The translations under genes and the position numbers were made by a program. This document shows, one piece after another, positions 9,216 through 19,017 of a stretch of 64,000 nt of DNA; within the stretch, counting starts at the first letter, position 1, and each line of letters begins with the position of its first letter. This DNA comes from Planctomycetota bacterium (lineage in GTDB: Bacteria; Planctomycetota; Planctomycetia; Pirellulales; Pirellulaceae), in contig JAFLCP010000008.1 in NCBI GenBank assembly GCA_017303505.1, forward strand, positions 22,592-86,591, read 5' to 3'. The notes beneath the pieces are model-generated. The model was not told the origin of the DNA. It did no database searches and was given only the letters and a program-made list of their open reading frames with translations.

Positions 9216-9887
9216 ATGCCTGGCCCATCTGTTTCGAAAACACAAATCCATATCGGGGAATCGAATTGCTACGCCGCACCAAGCGAGTCGATTCCGGATT
9301 TAGTCCCTATTGCCGATTCGAACTCAATAAAGGTGACGAGGTTATTTGTGGGAAAACTGTTATGGGGAGCCCGATTCCTGATGCGGAAATCGCATCGATG
9401 GGGGGCTTTGATCGTAGCGGCTCCGTTCTTGATTGTGTTGATCACGGGCCTAATTCTACAATTGAAAAAAGAATGGCATTTCGTGCAACCTCCCACGAAA
9501 AAAGGAACACCGCTCGCCTTAGATGTTTCGTTCGCCACTATTTTGTCCAGCAGCCAAACCGTACCTGAAGCAAATATCCAAACTTGGGAAGACATCGAGC
9601 GTTTGGATGTGCGTCCGGACAAAGGCATCATTAAAGTTCAGGCCAAGAATTATTACGAGATTCAATTGGATTCCAGCGACGGTAAGGTACTGCAAGTGGC
9701 CTATCGCAACTCCGATTGGCTCGAAGCGATGCACGATGGATCGTGGTTTCACGAACAAGCCAAGCTTTGGATATTTCTCCCCTCGGCGGTCATCGTCCTA
9801 ACGCTCTGGATTTCAGGGATCTATTTGTTCTTTCTCCCTTGGTCCGTGAAGCTAGGGAAAAAAACAAAGAAAGCGATAGAGACCTGA
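9216..9887 (+). CDS. PepSY-like two-pass membrane protein
   Basis: Two membrane segments are visible: one after MRKSHRWGA (APFLIVLITGLILQL), and a second near the C-terminus (LWIFLPSAVIVLTLWISGIYLFFL). Between them is an extracytoplasmic domain of roughly 80 residues with the DGSWFHEQAKLW element. The layout and the RKSHRW start fit the PepSY-associated membrane proteins that accompany iron-uptake and reductase systems. The start is uncertain: GTG 9186, ATG 9216 or GTG 9348 (with GAGG six bases upstream, giving the shortest form) are all possible, and the first 45 residues of the longer forms show no family feature. It is divergent from fabH and no TonB-dependent receptor is nearby. Confidence 0.7.
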   Translation: MPGPSVSKTQIHIGESNCYAAPSESIPDLVPIADSNSIKVTRLFVGKLLWGARFLMRKSHRWGALIVAAPFLIVLITGLILQLKKEWHFVQPPTKKGTPLALDVSFATILSSSQTVPEANIQTWEDIERLDVRPDKGIIKVQAKNYYEIQLDSSDGKVLQVAYRNSDWLEAMHDGSWFHEQAKLWIFLPSAVIVLTLWISGIYLFFLPWSVKLGKKTKKAIET

Positions 9888-10089
9888 ATTGTGGGGCCCT
9901 GAATTCGAAGACCTAACTCCGTTCTAGGTCCTTTCGTCGCATTGGGCGGCAATTCGTTTCAGTATGCGTACCGGTTCGGCTACAATAAACACTCGGGCTC
10001 CCTCAAAACGAGCTCCGACCAAGTCTCGGCTGTAGCCTCGGTTCCCCTTCGTAAGTCCTACCGTTCCTCCCTCCGTTAGAGTCTACTCG

Positions 10090-13000
10090 ATGCGCGTTCA
10101 AAATCTTGCTGTAACGCTTGCGCTCCATTTCGTTTTGACGGCAACAAGTTTGGTATGCTTGTCGCCTGCGATGGGGCAAGAAGTGGCCGAAGTGCCACCC
10201 GAACACGCCGCACAAATGAAAGCGGCTGCAGATCTATTTCGCGATAAGGTGGAGGCGATTCTCAGAGAGCGTTGTCTCGATTGTCACGGCGGTTCAAAGC
10301 TCGAAGGTGATTTTGATATCACATCGCGTGAGGCACTTCTAGCGAGTGGGCTGGTCGATTTGAAAGATGTTGCCAGCAGTCACTTATTGGCGGTGGTGCG
10401 TCATGATTCCGATCCACATATGCCGAAAGATGGTGAGAAGTTATCGGATTCAGAGATCGCCGCTTTTCAGAAATGGCTCGAACTAGGAGCTGCCTATTCA
10501 AAGCCATTGGTTGAGTCTAAGCCAGGTAACTCTAGCAAGCCATCGGCGATATCTGACAAAGATCGAGAGTTTTGGGCTTATCTCCCTTTGCGTTCCGTCG
10601 AACCACCCGCATTGAACCCGCGAATGTCGAAGGAAGAGCATTGGGTTCGAACACCCATCGATCGATTCGTGCTCAATAAACTGATTGACCTAAAGATCGT
10701 TCCCAATACGATGGCCGATCGACGACGACTGATTCGCCGAGCTTACTTTGACCTCATCGGATTTCCACCATCGCCGCAAGAAGTGGATGCATTTGTTGCG
10801 GATCCCGATCCACAAGCTTATGAAAAACTGTTGGATCGATTGTTGCAATCGCCCCAATATGGAGAGCGTTGGGCGCGGCATTGGATGGACATCGCGCGAT
10901 TCGCAGAGTCGCATGGCTATGAACAAGACTATGATCGCCCCACCGCATATCACTATCGCGACTTTCTAATTCGCGCGTTGAACGAAGATCTTCCCTACAA
11001 TGATTTTGTGCGATGGCAAATCGCAGGTGATGAGCTAGATCCCAATAATCCGTTGGCCGCAATGGCAACGGGCTTCTTGGGCGGAGGAGCCTTTCCAACC
11101 CAATTGACCGAAGCTGAATTTGAGACATCGCGCTACGATGAACTCGATGACATGATCAACACGTTGGGCACATCGGTCCTGGGATTATCTGTGGGTTGTG
11201 CGCGGTGTCATTCCCATAAATTCGATCCCATACCAGGAAGCGACTATTATCGACTCGCGGCCAATTTTTCATCCGCGATTCGCTCGGAAATGGAACTCGA
11301 CTTAGATCCGAAGCAGTCCGAGCAATGGAAGTTGGAGCATCAACAAGCGATCGAAGTAGCCGAAGCCAAGTTAGCGGTTTATGAGAAAGATAAGCTTCCC
11401 GAGGCGATTCAGAATTGGTTAGCTAATTGGAATCCCGGGGATCAGGAATCGCTTGGGCCTTGGCGTGGCGGTGGAGTCACGCGTATTGATACAGCCGCTG
11501 GTACCAAGTTTGTTTTGCAAGAAGATGGCTCTTGGTTTGCAGAAGGACCTGCTCCTCCGAAGGAGACCTACACTGTCGTATGTCAATTGTTGCCAGGCGA
11601 GTGGAAGTCATTGCGACTGGAGACACTTTCGGATAAGCGTCTTCCCAACCATGGGCCAGGACGCGCTGGCAATGGTAACTTTGCATTGGGCGATATCTTC
11701 GTTCAAACCCAAGGAGATGCAGGGCAAGAACAAACGTTGCGGTTTGCAAAAGCGGTTGCCACACACCAGCAAAATGGTGATTCGCTTTCCGTAGCTGCTT
11801 CTATCGACACCGATGGTGTTTCTGGATGGGCCGTTGATCAAGGTGGCATTGGTAAAGATCAAGCAGCCATTTTTGAACTTGCCACTCCTTTGAAGATAAG
11901 CGAGCCCACTGAAGTGCGCGTTGTGTTGGTGCTCAACCATCCCAATCCCGCTCATTCACCTGGCCGCATTCGTTTAGCTTGGAGTTCCCAAAGCGATCTA
12001 CCTGCTGCTGTGGGCAAAGAGGAAGTCGATCCAACTGCTATCGCGGCGTTAACGGCACTCAAGCAAAACTGGTCCACGGATTCTGCGGAGTATCGCGTGG
12101 CCAAAACCTGGTTGACGACGCAACTCGCCGATTATCGCGCGTTGAAAGAGGATGTCGCGAAGATTCGGGCCCAGGGGCCTCGCACCGCTAAGCAAAAAGT
12201 ATTGGTCACTACGGAAGGCTTACCGCATCTGCCGCATCACGCAGACGATCGTGGTTTCCCTCATTTTTACACGATCACTTACGAGTTGATTCGTGGAGAC
12301 GTACATCAACGTAAAGGTGAGGCGAGTGCTGGATTCTTGAAGATCTTGATGCGCAACGGCAAGACCGAAGACCATTGGAAAATTCAACCACCTCAAGGTT
12401 GGACTAGAACTTCATTCCGTCGGGCGGCCTTGGCCAATTGGATTACCGACGTTGAAAATGGGGCAGGGAATTTGGCGGCGCGCGTCATCGTTAATCGTCT
12501 CTGGCAACATCATTTTGGAAAAGGACTGGTTGCCACTTCGAGCGATTTCGGTCGGCAAGGTGATTTGCCCACACATCCTGAGTTGTTGGAGTGGTTGGCT
12601 AACGATTTGGTTCAAAACGGCTGGAAGCTCAAGCGCTTGCATAAGCTTATGATGACTAGTGCGGTGTACATGCAAGCCAGTGAAACAAGCCAGTCCTTGG
12701 TTGTTGGTGAAGAAGCACGCACTGCGGGCGTTATGCTGGATCGAGCGACGGTTGACCGGGAGAATCGATTCTTGTGGAAGTTCCCGGTTCGAAGATTGGA
12801 AGCAGAAGCGATTCGAGACACGCTGTTGAGTGTAGCGGGTGTCTTGGAATTGCAATCCTATGGTCCTGGTACGCTTGATTCTAATATGCGACGTCGCAGC
12901 ATCTATTTCTTTATCAAGCGAAGTCAGTTGATTCCCATGATGGTTTTGTTTGATTGGCCCGAGCATCAGGTCGGCATCGGTAATCGATCGGTAACGACCA

Positions 13001-13287
13001 TCGCACCACAAGCTTTGGCCTTTATGAATAGCCCGCAGGCTCGCCAATATGCGACCGAGTTTGCAAAACGTTTAGGGGATGTCGGAGATCGCGAAAAAGT
13101 AGGTGGCGCGTATCGCATCGCATTTGGACGACAACCTCTCGAGCACGAACTAGAAATTGGCGAGCGATTTATTCGTGAGCAAACTGCAATGTACGAATCG
13201 CAAGGAAATCGCGATGCGCACGCTATTGCCACAATCGATTTTTGTCAGGCCGTTATGTCGATGAATGAATTGATCTACGTGGATTAA
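10090..13287 (+). CDS. Secreted PSCyt1/DUF1549/DUF1553 cytochrome-like protein
   Basis: The 1065-residue product has a signal peptide ending near MGQ (residue 30), a heme-c type motif CLDCH at 62-66 in a PSCyt1 domain, then DUF1549 (PSCyt2) from about 195 with a second motif CARCH at 370-374. DUF1553 (PSD1) follows from about 720 (AARVIVNRLWQHHFGKGLV and DFGRQGDLPTHPELLEWLA). Between them lies about 300 residues not present in the paralogue at 28505-30886; the stretch includes a beta-rich, laminin-G-like segment (GDSLSVAASIDTDGVSGWAV). It is followed almost immediately by a DUF1501 gene. This pairing is a hallmark of planctomycetes and has no proven function; exposure outside the membrane and heme binding are inferred. 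Confidence 0.92.
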   Translation: MRVQNLAVTLALHFVLTATSLVCLSPAMGQEVAEVPPEHAAQMKAAADLFRDKVEAILRERCLDCHGGSKLEGDFDITSREALLASGLVDLKDVASSHLLAVVRHDSDPHMPKDGEKLSDSEIAAFQKWLELGAAYSKPLVESKPGNSSKPSAISDKDREFWAYLPLRSVEPPALNPRMSKEEHWVRTPIDRFVLNKLIDLKIVPNTMADRRRLIRRAYFDLIGFPPSPQEVDAFVADPDPQAYEKLLDRLLQSPQYGERWARHWMDIARFAESHGYEQDYDRPTAYHYRDFLIRALNEDLPYNDFVRWQIAGDELDPNNPLAAMATGFLGGGAFPTQLTEAEFETSRYDELDDMINTLGTSVLGLSVGCARCHSHKFDPIPGSDYYRLAANFSSAIRSEMELDLDPKQSEQWKLEHQQAIEVAEAKLAVYEKDKLPEAIQNWLANWNPGDQESLGPWRGGGVTRIDTAAGTKFVLQEDGSWFAEGPAPPKETYTVVCQLLPGEWKSLRLETLSDKRLPNHGPGRAGNGNFALGDIFVQTQGDAGQEQTLRFAKAVATHQQNGDSLSVAASIDTDGVSGWAVDQGGIGKDQAAIFELATPLKISEPTEVRVVLVLNHPNPAHSPGRIRLAWSSQSDLPAAVGKEEVDPTAIAALTALKQNWSTDSAEYRVAKTWLTTQLADYRALKEDVAKIRAQGPRTAKQKVLVTTEGLPHLPHHADDRGFPHFYTITYELIRGDVHQRKGEASAGFLKILMRNGKTEDHWKIQPPQGWTRTSFRRAALANWITDVENGAGNLAARVIVNRLWQHHFGKGLVATSSDFGRQGDLPTHPELLEWLANDLVQNGWKLKRLHKLMMTSAVYMQASETSQSLVVGEEARTAGVMLDRATVDRENRFLWKFPVRRLEAEAIRDTLLSVAGVLELQSYGPGTLDSNMRRRSIYFFIKRSQLIPMMVLFDWPEHQVGIGNRSVTTIAPQALAFMNSPQARQYATEFAKRLGDVGDREKVGGAYRIAFGRQPLEHELEIGERFIREQTAMYESQGNRDAHAIATIDFCQAVMSMNELIYVD

Positions 13288-13300
13288 GGTGAAGGTTGTT

Positions 13301-14806
13301 ATGCAAAGCGCGAATCCAAACACTCATGACAAAAGGCTTAATGCAATGACTTCATCGATGTGGACTCGAAGAGAGTGGCTCGGAAAGACCGGTTGCGGAA
13401 TGGGGTTGTTGGCACTTGCCAATATGTTGGTCGAAGATAGATCTTTATTGAGTAGCGAAGCGAACGACGCCAGCAAACTCGATCCGATGTTAGCTAAGCC
13501 GGCGCATTTTCCGGCTAAGGCCAAGCATGTCATCTGGATCTTCGTCAACGGAGGTCCAAGCCAAGTGGATACTTGGGACTACAAGCCGGGCCTTGAAAAA
13601 TGGAACGGGAAATCGATCAAGGAATTTGATAAGAGCTTTGATAACACGACCGGTTTTTTCAAAGATGCGGTCGGTGGCCTTATGCCGAGCCCGTTCAAGT
13701 TTCAGCCGCAAGGTGAATGTGGAAAGATGGTGTCTGAGATCTTTCCGAACTTAGGCAAACATGTGGATAAGATGGCCTTCATTCATTCGGGTTATACCGA
13801 ATCGAATAACCACTCCCCTGCCCTGTTCGCGATGAATACTGGGTTTGCGCGAATGGGATTCCCGTGTGTTGGCTCGTGGGTGACCTATGGGTTGGGGAGC
13901 GAGAGTCGTAACTTGCCGGGGTTTGTGGTGATGAGCGATCCGAAGGGGCGAGGTTTGCCGAAGGGGCATGCGGCCAATTGGAGCTCAGGATTCTTGCCCG
14001 GCGTTTTTCAAGGAACGCATCTCAAGCCGTCGGGACCTGCTATCGATAATTTGCAGATGCCTGCCGGAATGACCGCGCAGGGGCAGCGGCAGCAATTGGA
14101 TTTACTAAAGCAAATGAATCAAACGTTTTTGGAGCGCCAGGTTGCTGAAGGTGAGTTAACGGCCCGCATCGAGAGTTTTGAATTAGCTTACCGGATGCAA
14201 GTCGCAGCGCCCGAAGCGTTGGACATCACGTTGGAATCGGCGGAAACTTTGGCAATGTATGGTGTTGATAAACCGGAGTGTGATCATTTCGCCAGACAAT
14301 GCTTGACGGCCCGTAGATTGGTGGAACGCGGCGTTCGGTTCGTGCAAATCTATTCCGGCGGCATGGAGAACCAGCGATCGTGGGATGGACATTCGGATAT
14401 CAAGGGGAACCATTCGCAGTTCGCCGGTGAGACAGATCAACCGGTAGCTGCTCTGTTGCAAGACCTCGCACAGCGAGGCTTGCTGGAAGAGACATTAGTG
14501 ATCTGGTGCGGTGAGTTCGGACGATTGCCGGTGGCTCAAATTTCCGATAAGCCTGGTCGCGATCATAATCCGCATTGTTTTACAGCGTGGCTAGCGGGAG
14601 GTGGGGTAAAGGGTGGTACAAGTTACGGGGAGTCCGACGAAGTGGGCTATAAAGCAGCTGTGGATAAGGTCCATATCAATGATCTTCATGCCACGATTCT
14701 GCACCTGTTGGGGATGGATCATCTCAAGTTGACATTCCGCTATAACGGTCGTGATTTCCGCTTGACGGACGTTGGTGGAAAGGTCATTCAGCCGATTTTG
14801 GCATAG
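13301..14806 (+). CDS. DUF1501 domain secreted protein (Tat signal)
   Basis: From ATG 13301 the protein has 501 residues; GTG 13289 and ATG 13346 are in-frame alternatives. A twin-arginine pair (WTRREWLGKT) precedes a hydrophobic stretch, as in Tat export signals. The DUF1501 fold, related to the alkaline phosphatase/sulfatase group, is indicated by VIWIFVNGGPSQVDTWDYKP, NNHSPALFAMNTG, WCGEFGRLP, GRDHNPHCF and DLHATILHLLG. It lies 13 bp after the PSCyt gene (1 bp if the GTG is used) and should be expressed with it. The metal-site-like residues suggest an enzyme, but no substrate is known. Confidence 0.92.
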   Translation: MQSANPNTHDKRLNAMTSSMWTRREWLGKTGCGMGLLALANMLVEDRSLLSSEANDASKLDPMLAKPAHFPAKAKHVIWIFVNGGPSQVDTWDYKPGLEKWNGKSIKEFDKSFDNTTGFFKDAVGGLMPSPFKFQPQGECGKMVSEIFPNLGKHVDKMAFIHSGYTESNNHSPALFAMNTGFARMGFPCVGSWVTYGLGSESRNLPGFVVMSDPKGRGLPKGHAANWSSGFLPGVFQGTHLKPSGPAIDNLQMPAGMTAQGQRQQLDLLKQMNQTFLERQVAEGELTARIESFELAYRMQVAAPEALDITLESAETLAMYGVDKPECDHFARQCLTARRLVERGVRFVQIYSGGMENQRSWDGHSDIKGNHSQFAGETDQPVAALLQDLAQRGLLEETLVIWCGEFGRLPVAQISDKPGRDHNPHCFTAWLAGGGVKGGTSYGESDEVGYKAAVDKVHINDLHATILHLLGMDHLKLTFRYNGRDFRLTDVGGKVIQPILA

Positions 14807-14905
14807 TCTAAAGTTTCTTGAAGTTAGCTGCTTTTCCCCCCGCTGCCGATGGTTTAAACTCTCCGTTCCCATAGCTGTATCCCTCCTTTTCCTGGCGTGA
14901 ACGCA

Positions 14906-16183
14906 ATGACTAGTGTCGTCCGAATGCAATTGTCGCTGATGATGTTTCTCCAGTTCTTTGTTTGGGGAGCATTCTTTGTTCCGATGGGGGCATACTTAGG
15001 TGTCATTTTCAAAGATAAGGAAGGCTTGAATTCCATTATCGGAAACGCCTATGCCACACAAACTTGGGCTGCGATTTTCGCTCCGATTATTGTTGGCTTC
15101 GTGTGCGATCGGCTATTCAACAAAGAGAAGGTCAACGGCGTATTGCAGATTCTCGGTGGTGCGATCTTGTGGTGGTGTTCAACGATCACCGATTCGCCCG
15201 GTATGTTTTTCTGGGCCATGTTGGCTTTCTTTATTGCCTACATGCCAACCCTTGCTTTGGTGAATGCGATCACCTTTCAGAACGTTAAATCGATCGAAGA
15301 TGATTTTCCACAGATTCGCTTGTGGGGAACCATCGGTTGGATTGCGGCTGGTTTGGTAGTCTCTGAATCTCTTTTCGGTATTGCACCATTCCCCGTTTTG
15401 CCTGGAATCGAAAATGCAGGAGCAACCGCATTACCACTTCGACTATCGGCCGTGGTTGCAGTTATTTACGGCTTGTATAGCTTCACACTCCCCGCATCGC
15501 CTCCGCAAGGCCGTGGTGAACCGATCAGCCTCTTCAAGATTCTTGGGCTAGATGCCTTGTTGCTATTCAAGAACCCATCCTATTTCGTTTTTGCACTCTG
15601 CTCGTTCTTGATCTGTATTCCTTTGGCTTTCTACTACGCACGAACCTACGAATTTGTCAGCGCTATGGCCTTCAAAGATCGTTCTGCTGGTGTGATGGCC
15701 CTGGGGCAGGTGAGTGAAATCTTTTTCATGGCAGCTGTGCCATTCTTCCTCAAACGCTTGGGCGTAAAGAAGATGTTGCTCGTCGGTATGTTGGCGTGGG
15801 CACTTCGTTATGGATTATTCGGCTTGATGCCATCTGCTCCTGCCATGCTCGTATTGGGCATCGTATTACACGGTATTTGCTATGACTTCTTCTTTGTAAC
15901 CGGTCAGCTTTATACCGACCGCGTTGCGCCAAAAGAAATTCGAACCAGTGCTCAAGCATTCTTGGGGTTATTGACCTACGGTGCTGGTATGTTGGTTGGC
16001 AACTATATTTTGGGATGGTGGGGCGACAAGATTGGTCTTGACCCAACTAGTCAAGAAGGCTGGGTTGCAGACGCCACTCAATTCTGGTTGTTGCCTGCGG
16101 GACTTGCAGCTGGAGTCTCTGTTTTGTTCTTCCTCACATTCTGGGATAAGAGCGAAGCAGCCAGTGCGAAATCGGATTCCTAA
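14906..16183 (+). CDS. MFS transporter, nucleoside:H+ symporter-like
   Basis: The 425-residue product is very hydrophobic with about twelve membrane segments. LSLMMFLQFFVWGAFFVPMG at the N-terminus, GWIAAGL, the long cytoplasmic loop before LLFKNPSYFVFALCSFL, and the C-terminal HGICYDFFFVTGQLYTDR element match the NupG/XapB type of nucleoside symporters as found widely in planctomycetes. The true substrate cannot be read from sequence. ATG 14906 is chosen over a GTG three codons upstream. A strong terminator hairpin follows about 50 bp after the stop, so this is the end of its transcript. Confidence 0.85.
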   Translation: MTSVVRMQLSLMMFLQFFVWGAFFVPMGAYLGVIFKDKEGLNSIIGNAYATQTWAAIFAPIIVGFVCDRLFNKEKVNGVLQILGGAILWWCSTITDSPGMFFWAMLAFFIAYMPTLALVNAITFQNVKSIEDDFPQIRLWGTIGWIAAGLVVSESLFGIAPFPVLPGIENAGATALPLRLSAVVAVIYGLYSFTLPASPPQGRGEPISLFKILGLDALLLFKNPSYFVFALCSFLICIPLAFYYARTYEFVSAMAFKDRSAGVMALGQVSEIFFMAAVPFFLKRLGVKKMLLVGMLAWALRYGLFGLMPSAPAMLVLGIVLHGICYDFFFVTGQLYTDRVAPKEIRTSAQAFLGLLTYGAGMLVGNYILGWWGDKIGLDPTSQEGWVADATQFWLLPAGLAAGVSVLFFLTFWDKSEAASAKSDS

Positions 16184-16232
16184 GCTGAGTGGTATAACCA
16201 GGCGACGCTAAATGTCGCAAAACACGATTCAA

Positions 16233-16281
16233 AAAAAGAGCGGGTTGAATCCAAAGGATCCAACCCGCTCTTTCGCTTTTT
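16233..16281. terminator. Bidirectional rho-independent terminator
   Basis: A stem of about 18 bp with one A-C mismatch (left arm AAAGAGCGGGTTGAATCC, right arm GGATCCAACCCGCTCTTT) encloses a three-base loop. Runs of A before and T after the stem would give U-tracts for both strands. It sits between the convergent MFS gene (stop 16183) and the TPR gene (stop 16332), so it can end both transcripts. Confidence 0.88.
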
Positions 16282-16331
16282 GCCAAGCTTTGGAATAGAC
16301 TCTAAATCGTTGCTCGCAACCGTTAGTTCGA

Positions 16332-17456
16332 TTAACGGTAGCTGCTGCCCGCTCCTGCTTCTAAGCTAGGGACGTAAGGAACCGAAGGAAGATTCGTTAA
16401 GGGGGCGGTACCTTGCACTGTCGGTGCTGTGCCAGTTGCGTTTGGCTGATAACCTGCAGGCTGCGCTTGACCCGTTGCAACTCCGGTTGTTCCGGCAGGT
16501 GCCATGTTGCCGAAGTTCCGCACGCCTTGGTAAACGTTGTTCGCTGTTTGATAAGCGTTATAAGTTTGTTGAACCGCTTGCGCTCCGCCTAGCTTGGTCA
16601 ATAAGTCGCGAGCAGGCTGCATGTTGGGGTCTTGTTGCAAAGCAGTCGTCAAGTGTTGTTGTGCACCCTGGATTTGATTGCGTTGTACAAGCAACAACGC
16701 CATGTTGTAGTTGGCAGAAGCAGGTGTATTCACCTTCTGCAATGTTTCCATGGCTTTATCAGCTTTACCGGTATCCAATTGAACGGAAGCTAAGTTGCTG
16801 TGGTATTTCGATTCGGTGGGGCGAATAGCAATCGCCTGTTCCAGCTTCTGACAGGCTTGGTCTGCTTGCCCACTGCGTGCATAGAGCATGCCCAAGTCGC
16901 TGTATAGTTGAGCGTCGTTGGGTGAAGCCGCGATAGCTTTTTGATAATAGTCAGCCGCTGAAGCATGATTGTTTTGGCGATCATGTAGTCTGGCAACGCT
17001 GGCCAACGCTGGAGCATTGGCTGGAGCGATCTTGAGAGCCTTCTCATAGTTCTCCATCGCGTCTCCGAACTTGCCCGCACCTTCGCACACTTGGCCATAC
17101 GCCACGTAAACTTCAGGGCCAATCGACTCAACCTTGGTGCTTAATGCTGTGGGGTCCTGTTTGCCAGCTTCTGCGGTGGCAGCAGCGGCGGTCCCCGAAA
17201 ACATCCCAGTAATGGCTGAGGTGGTTTTGGACATCGCACTGCTAGCAGTCGCTGTCATGGTGTTCCACTGTCCCGTCACGCCACGCGATGTGTCTGAGAG
17301 ATTGCTGGTCGTTGCTCCCATTGCATCCGCTTTAGGGGCTGCGGCGGTGGACCAGGGAAGCCAGCTCTTGGCACCTGAAGTTGTACTGCAACCCACCGAA
17401 GCTAGACCAATGGATACAACGGCCGCTAAGCGACCAACTGGCGATAGGACAGACAT
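16332..17456 (-). CDS. TPR-repeat lipoprotein
   Basis: ATG 17456 follows a strong AAGGAGG site, giving 374 residues; the frame is open upstream but without support. The N-terminus is a lipoprotein-type signal with a cysteine in ASVGCSTTSG (residue 23). About four to five tetratricopeptide units cover roughly residues 95-300 (for example YVAYGQVCEGAGKFGDAMEN, SDLGMLYARSGQADQACQKL and NLASVQLDTGKADKAMETL). The C-terminal 75 residues are Ala/Thr/Pro/Gln-rich and probably disordered. TPR lipoproteins are scaffolds for protein assembly at a membrane. It is followed on other transcripts of the same strand by two secreted proteins of unknown function. Confidence 0.85.
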   Translation of the reverse strand: MSVLSPVGRLAAVVSIGLASVGCSTTSGAKSWLPWSTAAAPKADAMGATTSNLSDTSRGVTGQWNTMTATASSAMSKTTSAITGMFSGTAAAATAEAGKQDPTALSTKVESIGPEVYVAYGQVCEGAGKFGDAMENYEKALKIAPANAPALASVARLHDRQNNHASAADYYQKAIAASPNDAQLYSDLGMLYARSGQADQACQKLEQAIAIRPTESKYHSNLASVQLDTGKADKAMETLQKVNTPASANYNMALLLVQRNQIQGAQQHLTTALQQDPNMQPARDLLTKLGGAQAVQQTYNAYQTANNVYQGVRNFGNMAPAGTTGVATGQAQPAGYQPNATGTAPTVQGTAPLTNLPSVPYVPSLEAGAGSSYR

Positions 17457-17591
17457 GGAGCGCACCTCCTTGGACGATATTGTGGACAGCCCAAAATACA
17501 TATTTCGGCTATCTCTTCATCGTACCGCCCAAGGCGTTAGCTTCAGAATATTCGGAATAACCCGACCATATTCTCAAGTGCTAGCATTCCA

Positions 17592-18191
17592 TTAAGGTGT
17601 AGCACCACCACTGCCAGAGGAAGCTGAACCCGCATTGGGGTTAGACAAACCACTGAAAGCTGGCAAACGTGGATCGGGAATGCTGTTGATCAAAGCCCGA
17701 GAAATTGCGTTCTGGTAATTGCCTGGTGACAAGTTTGGAACGATATCGGTCACATAAACGCCAGTCGGTGGAGCGCCGGGCGATAACTCTGCAGCGACCT
17801 TTTGAACTTCGGCAAGTCGAGCGGCTGTCTTCTCTTGCGTATCCGACTTGAGGATAAAGACCACGCGACGATGCTGAGGAGCTTGCGTCAAAATCCATTG
17901 AACTTGACGTCGGCCAGCAACCGTGAGCGTGTTGGTGGTTGGGTCGAACAATGGATCACTGATCGTGTTATAGGCACGCCAGCCATTGTTCTTCATCACT
18001 TCAAATGGAGCGTTGACCGCTGCCGTGTCCATTCCGCGAAAGGGATGGGGCCATTGGTTGTTGCGATGATAATCGACATGAACGCAATGCCAAAACTCAT
18101 TCCAGTCTGCCTGGGCTGGTACCGCTGGCACCAATAGGCAACCCGAAAACATTAGCCCTACAATCCATTTGGCAAATAGTGTTCGGCTCAT
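17592..18191 (-). CDS. Secreted protein of unknown function
   Basis: ATG 18191 with AAGGA upstream gives 199 residues with a signal peptide ending near VPAQA. The mature start DWNEFWHCVHVDYHRNNQWPHPF is rich in Trp and His. The middle part (TVAGRRQVQWILTQAPQHRR, VVFILKSDTQEKTAARLAEV) loosely recalls an OmpA-like alternation of strands and helices, with the DTQEKTAARL run in the place of the usual D-x10-LSxxRA block, but I would not assign that family. The C-terminus is Ser/Gly-rich. I do not recognise it. It lies between the TPR lipoprotein gene and another secreted protein on the same strand. Confidence 0.75.
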   Translation of the reverse strand: MSRTLFAKWIVGLMFSGCLLVPAVPAQADWNEFWHCVHVDYHRNNQWPHPFRGMDTAAVNAPFEVMKNNGWRAYNTISDPLFDPTTNTLTVAGRRQVQWILTQAPQHRRVVFILKSDTQEKTAARLAEVQKVAAELSPGAPPTGVYVTDIVPNLSPGNYQNAISRALINSIPDPRLPAFSGLSNPNAGSASSGSGGATP

Positions 18192-18329
18192 TCTTTGCGT
18201 TCCTTCGCAATGGTCCGGTATCGAAACGTGCTCCTGCTCCACCACGAAATCGACTGCGACAGGGAGTTAAATTCAGAAACGCTGGAAGTGCCTGCAAAGT
18301 TTATGATTCAGTCGTGTTACCTATTCGGG

Positions 18330-18881
18330 TTAGGGCGAGTTTAACGGTTGCGGAGGTGGTGCGATTTGAATCGCTGTTCGGCGTAACTCGTCGGCTAATT
18401 GTATCAATCGGCCAGCTTGCTCACCCTGCCCAAGGCTTCGAATGAGTTCGGCTTGTGAGCGGATATCGCGAGCGTTTCTCAATAGCTGTTCGATCGACTG
18501 CCAGCGCATTTCCTCTGCCTGTTCCGGAGATAGCGGGCCATGATTGGAGCCAGGGCTGTGATTGGGAGGAAATCCATGATTAAGGCCTGGCATTGGCGCA
18601 TCTCCCCATCCGGCACCTAGTAGTGGCTGGGATCCATGTGGAGGAACGCCATGACGCTCCGGATGGGCTGGATCCCGAAGCATCGGGCCACTCTTTTCAA
18701 CTTCTTTGATGAATTCTTGGAAAAGGGGATCGGACCTATCAGGCTGTTGATTCGTGGTGGGCGGTAGCTTGTCCGCAGCGGGTGGTTGGGGCTGTACGGG
18801 AGCTTGAAACGCTGACCCGATGGAAATCCATACGGGGGCTAAAATGAACGACAATATTAAGATTAGGGAAGCGATTCGCAT
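18330..18881 (-). CDS. Secreted Pro-rich protein of unknown function
   Basis: ATG 18881 with GGAG upstream gives 183 residues; an in-frame ATG seven codons upstream is the alternative. It has a hydrophobic signal segment (ASLILILSFILAPVWISIG), then a Pro/Gln-rich stretch. A low-complexity part with repeated NHG/PNH words follows (LNHGFPPNHSPGSNHGPLS), and finally a helical C-terminus (EEMRWQSIEQLLRNARDIRS and LIRSLGQGEQAGRLIQLADE). I do not recognise the family. Its place next to another secreted protein and a TPR lipoprotein suggests a shared envelope context only. Confidence 0.7.
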   Translation of the reverse strand: MRIASLILILSFILAPVWISIGSAFQAPVQPQPPAADKLPPTTNQQPDRSDPLFQEFIKEVEKSGPMLRDPAHPERHGVPPHGSQPLLGAGWGDAPMPGLNHGFPPNHSPGSNHGPLSPEQAEEMRWQSIEQLLRNARDIRSQAELIRSLGQGEQAGRLIQLADELRRTAIQIAPPPQPLNSP

Positions 18882-19017
18882 CTTATTCTCCGGCACATCC
18901 AAAATGTCTTTGGCTTAGAACTCCAACTCGATTTCGGCCTAGTAAAAATCCAGCTTTCACCTAGACTACCAAGGATGGGGAGTTTGGAGAAAGGGCGATT
19001 TTTCTAACAGCAACTTT

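Noticed and set aside
12412..13047. 211-codon minus-strand frame inside the PSCyt gene at 10090
   Set aside because: Antisense shadow of the DUF1553 region.
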